Below, in pieces: positions 7,501-11,233 of a DNA stretch of 11,233 nucleotides. The notes beneath the pieces were generated by a model. The model searched no databases and was not told the origin of the DNA. It was given only the letters and a program-made list of their open reading frames with translations. The translations under genes and the position numbers were made by a program. This DNA comes from Clostridiales bacterium (GTDB lineage: Bacteria; Bacillota; Clostridia; Oscillospirales; Oscillospiraceae), in NCBI GenBank assembly GCA_003522945.1, contig DPHR01000064.1, forward strand, positions 7,125 to 18,357, given 5' to 3'. The first letter of the stretch is position 1; every line of letters begins with the position of its first letter.

Positions 7501-8567
7501 GTATAGCCCTGCAATATAAAGGAAGCGATAAAAAGCGCGGCAAAAACGGCGGGCATGGCGTATCTCGTCTTATAGCTGAGCTTTGAGAAGCGCGCCATCG
7601 GAACATGCGGCGATTTTTTTCTCGTCTTTTCCAGCAGCGGGTCCATTGCAAGGATCATCGCGGGGAGGACGGTGAAGGCGCAGAGCATGCTGATGAATAC
7701 GCCCTTGGCCAGCACGATGCCGAGCTCCGGCCCAAGCTTGAAGCTCAAAAACACGAGCGCCAGCAATCCCACGACCGTGGTAAGCGAGCTGGAGGCGATG
7801 GAGGAAACCGAACCGGCGAGCGCCGTTTTCATGGCAGAAACCTTGTCGCTGTGCGTGACCTTTTCCTGCCGGTAGCGATTCATCAAAATGATGGAATAGT
7901 CCATGGAGAGCACGAGCTGCAAAATGGGCCCGACCGTTGCGGTCATCTCATCGACGTACGGGAGCAGGATGTTCGTTCCCATGTTGAGCACAACGGCGAC
8001 GCCGATGGTGACGAGAAACAGCACGGGGTCCAGCCATGAATCGGACATGACCAGCAAAATGATACCGGCGAGCGTCAGCGCAAGAACGACAACCCAGAGC
8101 GGAAGCTCCGTTGCCGGGACATCGTTGTTCTCATACGCCATCGTATAGCCGGAGAAGCCCTCTTCGATAGCGGCTTCGATCGCGTGCTCCTCGTCGGTGT
8201 CGTAATCGTACCGGCTGTTCACAACGAAGAGCGTGTGATTGTCCTTATTGTATTCCTCGCTGCCGGCTTCGTACGCGACGCCGCTTACGTTCGGTATAGC
8301 TTCCAGCTGCGCTTTGATTTCGGATATCTGATCGGCGGTCAGATCATCGAACATCACGCGGATCGACGCCGTCTCGTCGGACTCGGGGAAGACGTCCTCC
8401 ATAATGGAAAGCCCCTGCTTCATTTCGGAGCTGTCCGCAAGATATTTTGTCCGATCCCGGTTGATCGGAACGCGCAGCGCGAGAACGGCACAAACTGCCG
8501 TCAGCGCAAGCATGACGGCAGTGAGAACGCGGCGGCGGTTTATAAGAAACTCTGCAAGCTTTTTCAT
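4509..8567 (-). CDS. MMPL/RND-family transporter with a giant repeat-bearing extracellular loop
   Basis: A 1352-aa membrane transporter of the RND superfamily, MMPL type, likely proton-driven export of a lipid or hydrophobic compound. There are twelve predicted membrane segments in two halves: TM1 about 13-33, a first loop 34-156, five segments at 157-307, TM7 336-354, a second loop of about 830 residues (355-1185), then five segments at 1186-1335. Each half carries an Asp-Tyr pair in its fourth segment (Asp223-Tyr224 in SMDYSIILMNRY, Asp1251-Tyr1252 in TIDYGIVF), as in the MmpL3 proton relay. The second loop is much larger than the first and holds about nine degenerate repeats. The ATG at 8567 has AGAAGGG about eight bases upstream. 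It is divergent from a TetR regulator, the usual local repressor of such pumps. The substrate cannot be told from sequence. Confidence 0.96.
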   Translation of the reverse strand: MKKLAEFLINRRRVLTAVMLALTAVCAVLALRVPINRDRTKYLADSSEMKQGLSIMEDVFPESDETASIRVMFDDLTADQISEIKAQLEAIPNVSGVAYEAGSEEYNKDNHTLFVVNSRYDYDTDEEHAIEAAIEEGFSGYTMAYENNDVPATELPLWVVVLALTLAGIILLVMSDSWLDPVLFLVTIGVAVVLNMGTNILLPYVDEMTATVGPILQLVLSMDYSIILMNRYRQEKVTHSDKVSAMKTALAGSVSSIASSSLTTVVGLLALVFLSFKLGPELGIVLAKGVFISMLCAFTVLPAMILAMDPLLEKTRKKSPHVPMARFSKLSYKTRYAMPAVFAALFIASFILQGYTQIVFTEENDDPLANVFPKKNTVAVVYRNEDEAKIDSVISELEKDERVSDILGYANTLGKEMTAEDMGKAVAELSDDAEPIGDNLLRMLYFIAEDGKMPVITASDFINFITDTVLPDKTIGKHLDAALRDNAEQFRTLADRTRLTTAISVDEMAELFGIDRERVEKLYLYYTIQNGVADSGTMTLPVFVDYVLNSVAANETYGSMVSASAIASLRQLQTYTNTNTVLAARSAADLAALIEADESTVNTVFILDNAGDVSAQTMSLPEFSSFLCGSLLQDALFSTYFDDAAKAQAQTMDALVQLAVSGQGLTPDQMAQTLGMDAESVSKLYSLYFSADPAFQKEAAAMTMTLTDFLPLLKANAPAEQQAQLAQTEQLVNLAVSGQALDAETMAGVTGMTTENVAGLYLMSGTEAMTLPDFLSAALTQAPDNAGLQQMNQLVQLAVSGQALDASSLASVFGVDTAQVCQIFALVLAGQKTVALADFSAFLVNSVLTDTAYAGAFSEEQAAQLRRLDSIAQLAVSGTPLDAGTLAQLFDTDTDTITMAFRLYFGRDISQKTMSLKSFTDFALSDPLVSGMMDASTLGRIQFLQAILNAAINGTAFTSARLASFLGMDPAQTEKLYILRMGENGGTDSWTISPRSFVAFAATDVLGDAELAKQIDEKTAEELRQGHTLIEAVVSEKAYTAGEMTALLSSLTDKVTENETEILYLLYGGVNDADPTEKMTIVELFDLLCDKMMNDGRFAEYFDGETKKEILDSKAELEDAVAQMRGKAYARMVVTSDYPDESPETSDYVTRIDTLCRENLSEYYLVGNSVMVSEMDRAFDSEYRMISLITAISVFLVVLIAFRHPILPLILTLLVQCGVFITVTVIGAYSGSIYYLALLIVQSILMGATIDYGIVFCNFYMDSRKTMDVTDALRAAYEGSIHTIMTSGSILVLVLAALGILVSSPMISDVSTTLSIGALVAMLLILLVLPGMTVCCDRLINRKKAEEKTKTP
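5178..7322 (-). repeat. Array of about nine degenerate 63-88-residue repeats inside the MMPL loop
   Basis: Protein residues about 416-1130. Each unit reads roughly: a helix with L-x-x-x-x-[LM]-A-x-[LF]-x-G-x-D, then V-x-x-[LI]-Y-x-L-Y, a short loop, and [MI]-[TS]-L-x-x-F with a following helix. The F of this last motif falls at 461, 543, 623, 709, 774, 839, 919, 997 and 1085. Four central units also share LAVSG[QT] at 658, 734, 797 and 874, and the DNA there is still similar (CCTGCCCGGAAACCG-like copies near 5930, 6160, 6350 and 6580), pointing to fairly recent internal duplication. Confidence 0.72.
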
Positions 8568-8582
8568 GGCGCATTACCCTTC

Positions 8583-8611
8583 TTGACTTTTTCCGTTTGT
8601 TTCATTATGAT
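8583..8611 (+). promoter_or_regulatory. Sigma-A type promoter of the tetR gene
   Basis: TTGACT (8583-8588), a 17-bp spacer, TATGAT (8606-8611). The start would be near 8618, giving a leader of about 100 nt before tetR that contains the GTTGA/TCAAC half-sites. The -10 box overlaps the -10 of the opposed promoter. Confidence 0.68.
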
Positions 8612-8632
8612 GAACACATGTTGATTATTCAA
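8604..8632 (-). promoter_or_regulatory. Sigma-A type promoter of the MMPL gene
   Basis: On the minus strand TTGAAT (8632-8627), a 17-bp spacer, CATAAT (8609-8604). Start near 8597, leader about 30 nt. The -35 box lies inside the palindrome GTTGATTATTCAAC, so a repressor bound there would block it. Confidence 0.6.
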
Positions 8633-8686
8633 CCGACAGTTCTTTCGGTATGGAATAAAAATCAACACACCGTTGGGAAATGTTGA
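8620..8686. promoter_or_regulatory. Candidate TetR operator cluster (GTTGA/TCAAC half-sites)
   Basis: A perfect palindrome GTTGA-TTAT-TCAAC lies at 8620-8633. TCAAC recurs at 8662-8666 and GTTGA at 8682-8686, with ATGTTGA directly repeated at 8618 and 8680. A second small inverted repeat ACCGA-8-TCGGT lies at 8632-8649. These sit on the MMPL promoter and in the tetR leader, where an autorepressing TetR protein would bind. Which repeat is the real operator cannot be decided here. Confidence 0.42.
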
Positions 8687-8720
8687 GGGTTTAAAAAAAA
8701 TTCATTTTTAGGAGGCTGCC

Positions 8721-9263
8721 ATGGAGAAAAAAGAGGATCGCCGCATTGCGATGACAAAGCGCCTGCTGAAGGCCGCGCTGATCGAGCTGCTGAAGGAACA
8801 GGACATATACCACATTTCCATTCGGGAGCTTTGTGAAAGAGCCGACGTGAACCGAACGACATTTTATAAGTATTACGGAAGTCAGTTCGATCTGCTGACC
8901 GATATGGAAAAGGATATGCTGGACTTTATCGCAAAAGCCATCGAGCGCCATGAAACCGAACCGGAGAAAATCATCACCGCCGCCTGCCGGTATCTGGAGG
9001 AGAATCTGGAATTTGCCCGCCTGATCATCAACAACAACGTTGACCCGGCATTCGCCCACAAGCTGTTTGCCATGGACAGTCTGAAGGAAAGCGCGCGCAA
9101 AATGCTCTCCGGCAGCAACAGTGAAGCGGAGCTTGCGTATGTCTATAACTTTCTGACCTTCGGCGCCTTCCGCATGGTGTGCGTCTGGCTGAACAAGGAG
9201 GAGCGGGAGCCGCCCGATCTTTTTGCCGCGTTTCTCTACCGGGTGCTGTACAGCAAATTCTGA
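8721..9263 (+). CDS. TetR/AcrR-family transcriptional regulator
   Basis: A 180-aa one-component regulator. The N-terminal TetR helix-turn-helix spans about residues 9-55, with ISIRELCERADVNRTTFYKY carrying the turn and the recognition helix. The rest (about 60-180) is an all-helical ligand and dimer domain of the kind found in TetR proteins with a C-terminal domain related to DhaS regulators; it ends FAAFLYRVLYSKF. ATG at 8721 lies five bases after AGGAGG. It is divergent from the MMPL transporter, with overlapping promoters and shared half-sites between them, so it probably represses the transporter and itself until a ligand, perhaps the pump's substrate, binds. The effector is unknown. Confidence 0.95.
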   Translation: MEKKEDRRIAMTKRLLKAALIELLKEQDIYHISIRELCERADVNRTTFYKYYGSQFDLLTDMEKDMLDFIAKAIERHETEPEKIITAACRYLEENLEFARLIINNNVDPAFAHKLFAMDSLKESARKMLSGSNSEAELAYVYNFLTFGAFRMVCVWLNKEEREPPDLFAAFLYRVLYSKF

Positions 9264-9274
9264 TTCTTCCGCTT

Positions 9275-9457
9275 TTGAAAGCTATACCGTCCCGCTGGAT
9301 GTGGCTCACCATCGTGCTGAGCTTCGGCTTTTATATCCCGGTGGTGCTGTGGGCGGACGCCGTCCCGCTGATCGGGATGCCGATGATCCCCAAGACCTGC
9401 GCCTATGTATGGACGGTGCTGATCGGATATTCCGCCATGAAAAAAGAGTGCGGCTGA
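9275..9457 (+). CDS. Small hydrophobic protein or C-terminal gene remnant
   Basis: The frame reads LKAIPSRWMWLTIVLSFG and continues through two probable membrane segments joined by a loop with GMPMIPK, ending in a basic YSAMKKECG. Codon use (GC-rich third positions) looks like genuine coding sequence. There is no ribosome binding site: the start could be TTG at 9275 (60 aa) or ATG at 9299 (52 aa), and the same frame runs on upstream under tetR. It begins 11 bp after the tetR stop, so it could be read by translational coupling, or it could be the tail of a gene whose front was lost by deletion. The layout (two membrane segments, short G-x-P loop) loosely recalls small DUF3311-like transporter subunits, but I cannot name it. 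Confidence 0.42.
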   Translation: MKAIPSRWMWLTIVLSFGFYIPVVLWADAVPLIGMPMIPKTCAYVWTVLIGYSAMKKECG

Positions 9458-9459
9458 CC

Positions 9460-9505
9460 GAGCCCGGATCTTCTGCCGGCGGGCGCGGGCTCTGCGAGGC
9501 TTTTT
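9460..9505 (+). terminator. Possible terminator after tetR and the small ORF
   Basis: GAGCCCG (9460-9466) pairs with CGGGCTC (9486-9492) around a 19-base loop, and TTTTT follows at 9501-9505. The loop is long and the T run is eight bases from the stem, so this is a weak candidate. Confidence 0.33.
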
Positions 9506-9506
9506 G

Positions 9507-9551
9507 AAAAAAATGAGCCGCCGCGTCATGCTTTGTATGACGCGGCGGCTC
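9507..9551 (-). terminator. Strong leftward intrinsic terminator
   Basis: A perfect 15-bp stem, GAGCCGCCGCGTCAT with ATGACGCGGCGGCTC, and a 7-base loop (9515-9551). On the minus strand it is followed by A and seven Ts (9513-9507). The plus strand has no T run after the stem, so the terminator works leftward only. Confidence 0.8.
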
Positions 9552-9560
9552 GTTCCCAAC
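9507..9560 (-). ncRNA. Predicted short RNA of about 55 nt (promoter directly followed by terminator)
   Basis: The promoter at 9567-9595 would start RNA near 9560; the only thing downstream is about nine bases, the perfect 15-bp hairpin and the U run. The product would be a 5' single-stranded GUUGGGAAC tail, a stable stem-loop and a U tail. No ORF fits in it. It could be a small regulatory RNA, or the leftover of a deleted gene that kept its promoter and terminator. No known RNA family is recognised. Confidence 0.4.
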
Positions 9561-9566
9561 AATTTA

Positions 9567-9595
9567 ACTATATAGTGCCCGGCGGCAACAGTCAA
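9567..9595 (-). promoter_or_regulatory. Strong sigma-A type leftward promoter
   Basis: On the minus strand TTGACT (9595-9590), a 17-bp spacer and TATAGT (9572-9567): near-consensus boxes at the ideal spacing. It points at the hairpin terminator less than 20 bp away. Confidence 0.66.
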
Positions 9596-9597
9596 GA

Positions 9598-9637
9598 GAA
9601 ATTGCGTGATCGCCGGCAATTTCATTGTGATGCACAA
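9598..9637. promoter_or_regulatory. Two adjacent palindromes between divergent promoters
   Basis: GAAATTGC (9598-9605) and GCAATTTC (9616-9623) form a perfect 8-bp inverted repeat with a 10-base spacer. TTGTG-ATG-CACAA follows directly at 9625-9637. The first begins three bases upstream of the -35 box of the leftward promoter. They look like protein binding sites, but no regulator gene is adjacent. Confidence 0.35.
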
Positions 9638-9669
9638 CGCGGGTTCCGCTTTTTCTCCGATCCCGTCAC

Positions 9670-9698
9670 TTGTTTCCATCGGCGGTCTCTGGTATCAT
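9670..9698 (+). promoter_or_regulatory. Sigma-A type rightward promoter of the small-ORF unit
   Basis: TTGTTT (9670-9675), a 17-bp spacer, TATCAT (9693-9698). Start near 9705, only a few bases before the AAGGAGG of the 52-codon ORF. Confidence 0.58.
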
Positions 9699-9720
9699 AA
9701 AAGTACAAAAAGGAGGCTAA

Positions 9721-9879
9721 ATGATGCCCCCCGGACCGCTGGAGTCTGGGGAAAATGACACCGAAAAACGCGTGAAAGGATCTCCGACAGCATCCGCCGT
9801 ATGCGGAAAGCCTCCGGCGAAGCGGGGCAGAAAAGCGAAGAAGGGAGAAGATTTGCACGGGGAAGCAGCGGTGTCATGA
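9721..9879 (+). CDS. Small basic hydrophilic protein, unknown (52 aa)
   Basis: I do not recognise this product. It starts MMPPGPLESGENDTEKRV and has a Lys/Arg-rich stretch in its second half (KPPAKRGRKAKKGED), one cysteine, no membrane segment and no signal peptide. AAGGAGG lies four bases before the first ATG and seven before the second (9724), so the second is the more likely start. It has its own promoter 23 bp upstream and shares a transcript with the 8-codon ORF and the terminator at 9923. An alternative frame (from ATG 9801, ending NLKKGGNQDVRY at 9917) crosses the same DNA without a ribosome binding site. The unit could also be a non-coding RNA or a decayed gene. Confidence 0.4.
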   Translation: MMPPGPLESGENDTEKRVKGSPTASAVCGKPPAKRGRKAKKGEDLHGEAAVS

Positions 9880-9903
9880 ATTTGAAGAAAGGAGGTAACC
9901 AGG

Positions 9904-9930
9904 ATGTTAGATATTAAGAGTGAAAGATAG
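9904..9930 (+). CDS. Eight-codon ORF (MLDIKSER) with an extended ribosome binding site
   Basis: ATG at 9904 is eight bases after GGAGG in the run AGAAAGGAGGT (9886-9896), which matches the 16S anti-SD tail over about eleven bases, far more than needed. The ORF ends TAG at 9930 inside the first arm of the terminator, so a ribosome on it would open the stem base. That is how leader peptides of attenuators look, but here no same-strand gene lies downstream in the window. Confidence 0.28.
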   Translation: MLDIKSER

Positions 9931-9978
9931 CCCTTGACTGCGAATCTTCTGTAACGCAGTCAGGGGCTATCTTTTTTT
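9923..9978 (+). terminator. Strong rightward intrinsic terminator
   Basis: Arms of 20 bases (9923-9942 and 9955-9974), fully paired with a single U-G, a 12-base loop, and a run of seven Ts at 9972-9978. It ends the small-ORF unit. On the minus strand the T run is poor, so it is less effective for the convergent gene that ends at 10050. Confidence 0.9.
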
Positions 9979-10049
9979 GCGCTGAACCGTGAGTCTGCGC
10001 CGATGCGGAAAAATCACGGGAAGGCTGCCGATACCGGATGCACGGTCTC

Positions 10050-11132
10050 TCACCGCGGAACGCGGGAATACACCAGCGCGCCGGTCACGTTAACGCTCTC
10101 GGCGCTTTCGTCTGCCGACAGGGCGTTGAATGTCTCAGGATTTTTTACATACAAGCGATACGTTCCCGCCGGAATTTCCTCAATCAGCAGCAGGGATGCG
10201 CCCCCTTGCTTCTCCTGAAAAAACGCCGTGCCGTCCTCGGAACGGATACCGTACTCCAATGCCTGCCCGTTTCTCGCCCATGTGATGGAGAGCCATAAGG
10301 ACGAGTCGTTTTCCTCCATAACGATCTCAAACGGGGATACGATCTCCCCGCCCGGGGCAAGATCGGAAAACGAAATGCCGTCCTGCCATTCCATATCGTC
10401 CGGAGCGTTTTCCCGCTCTCTGACGTTTCCGCCGCTCTCATAGGCTCGGGGATTGACCGGCTCTTGCGCAATACGGATGCGATAGACCGTATGGATCCGC
10501 CCCGGATCGGTTTCAAGGATTCTGCCGTCGTATGTGATCTCGATCACGTCTCCCACCTGCAGCGCGGGGGATGGCTCCATGTTCTCCATGGGGACCTCCA
10601 GCAGAGCCGCGCTGTTGATCGCCCAGCCGGCTTCCGGTTTTACAAGGAAATACCCGTCGCGGATCTCAAGGATCTCCGCTTCAAAGGTGATGCTGTCCGG
10701 GGAATTTTCGTCGGAACTACGGCCGCGAATCTCCGCATTTTCCACTGTCAAATATGCGGTAATGTCCTCGTCGGTCGTGTTCTGCGCTTTCACGCCCACC
10801 CTGAGCCAGATTCTCTTATCCGCGTCAAATTCCGCGGGCATTCCTTGGGTGAGATAAACCGCCGTATAGCCGGTCTCCATGGTTTCCTCCACTGGGGTTA
10901 AAAGGACTTCCGTGTCCCCCAGCCCGCCGTTGAGCCATATTCTGACCGTATTTTTTGTCGCACGAAACTCTTCCTCGGAGTATACGAACCTCCCCTGGGT
11001 TCCCGCCGGAATAGTGATTCGGAACGTATATCGTTCCGGCTTCGGCCTTGTCAGGAGGCAGACCGCAGCAATTCCGCAGACGATGACGATCAACAGGATT
11101 CCCCGCAAAACGAGCTTTTTACCGCTTGTCAT
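10050..11132 (-). CDS. Membrane-anchored surface protein with DUF3221-like domain (BlaR1/M56-ectodomain-like)
   Basis: 360 residues from the chosen start. A basic N-terminus (MTSGKKLVLR) is followed by one membrane segment (about 10-27) and an outer part of three regions. Region one (35-138) has FRITIPAGTQGRFVYSEEEF and GGLGDTEVLLTPVE, a beta-rich module I recall from ectodomains of clostridial BlaR1/M56-type receptors. Region two (about 148-222) looks like DUF3221: FEAEILEIRDGYFLVKP, VGDVIEITYDGRILETDPG and a closing VYRIRI. Region three (about 252-360) is another beta-rich module. The ATG at 11132 has AAGGAG twelve bases upstream; GTG at 11141 is closer and overlaps a TGA in another frame. 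The frame also stays open to the right edge, so this may be the C-terminal part of a larger receptor. Ligand and function are unknown. Confidence 0.82.
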   Translation of the reverse strand: MTSGKKLVLRGILLIVIVCGIAAVCLLTRPKPERYTFRITIPAGTQGRFVYSEEEFRATKNTVRIWLNGGLGDTEVLLTPVEETMETGYTAVYLTQGMPAEFDADKRIWLRVGVKAQNTTDEDITAYLTVENAEIRGRSSDENSPDSITFEAEILEIRDGYFLVKPEAGWAINSAALLEVPMENMEPSPALQVGDVIEITYDGRILETDPGRIHTVYRIRIAQEPVNPRAYESGGNVRERENAPDDMEWQDGISFSDLAPGGEIVSPFEIVMEENDSSLWLSITWARNGQALEYGIRSEDGTAFFQEKQGGASLLLIEEIPAGTYRLYVKNPETFNALSADESAESVNVTGALVYSRVPR

Positions 11133-11233
11133 GGCTTTCACACACTCCTTTTTCTTTTTTGGGATAAACAAGCGTCGATTAACAAGGGCACGCACGTCGG
11201 ACAGCCAGCCTTTTCGGTGCTTTTTGCCCTTTT

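Noticed and set aside
5835..7586. Plus-strand 583-aa open frame opposite the MMPL repeats
   Set aside because: Antisense shadow, low complexity and Arg/Gly/His-rich, arising from the GC-rich repeats of the MMPL gene.
9515..9978. The two hairpins considered as ends of a mobile element
   Set aside because: Their sequences are unrelated, no target duplication or transposase is seen, and each has a T run typical of a terminator.
11133..11233. Second minus-strand frame open to the right edge ending at a TGA overlapping the GTG at 11141
   Set aside because: Only about 30 codons visible, with codon use unlike the neighbours (TTA, TTG, AGG, AGA); it might be the end of an upstream gene, but cannot be supported.

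Overview
The window looks like chromosomal DNA of a moderately GC-rich Gram-positive anaerobe of the Clostridia, most likely an Oscillospiraceae/Ruminococcaceae-type gut bacterium. The basis is strong AGGAGG ribosome binding sites, two lipobox signal peptides, sigma-A type promoters, a CD1871A-like CXXC microprotein and no outer-membrane features. This placement is inference; there is no rRNA or other marker gene in the window.

Left part (1-2500, minus strand): a tightly coupled four-gene operon for thiol-dependent repair outside the cytoplasmic membrane. In transcription order it encodes a 48-aa membrane microprotein with a CLEC (CXXC) motif, a NapH-like membrane polyferredoxin, a TlpA-like thioredoxin lipoprotein, and a lipoprotein methionine sulfoxide reductase A that runs off the left edge. 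The likely electron path is polyferredoxin and CXXC microprotein to TlpA-like thioredoxin to MsrA. An OmpR-type response regulator and a HAMP histidine kinase (2637-4444, plus strand) diverge from this operon across a 137-bp intergenic region with repeated TTAAC/TTAAG half-sites, so they probably control it. The arrangement resembles E. coli HprSR-MsrPQ and pneumococcal CcdA-Etrx-MsrAB, but with a polyferredoxin instead of CcdA.

Middle part (4452-9263): a strong terminator usable on both strands separates the kinase from a convergent 1352-aa MMPL/RND-family transporter gene (4509-8567, minus). The transporter has two Asp-Tyr proton-relay pairs and a very large second extracellular loop built of about nine degenerate repeats of 63-88 residues. 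A TetR-family regulator is divergent from it (8721-9263, plus). Their intergenic region holds two overlapping opposed sigma-A promoters and a cluster of GTTGA/TCAAC half-sites, a classic layout for local repression. A short hydrophobic ORF follows tetR.

Right part (9458-11233): an unusual non-coding-like stretch of about 590 bp with two compact divergent units. The leftward unit is a promoter (TTGACT-17-TATAGT) followed almost at once by a perfect 15-bp terminator hairpin, predicting an RNA of about 55 nt. The rightward unit is a promoter (TTGTTT-17-TATCAT), a 52-codon ORF, an 8-codon ORF with an extended ribosome binding site, and a 20-bp terminator. Two palindromes lie between the promoters. 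The last gene (10050-11132, minus) encodes a membrane-anchored surface protein with a DUF3221-like domain. Its sequence resembles the ectodomains of BlaR1/M56-type receptors, and its reading frame stays open to the right edge.
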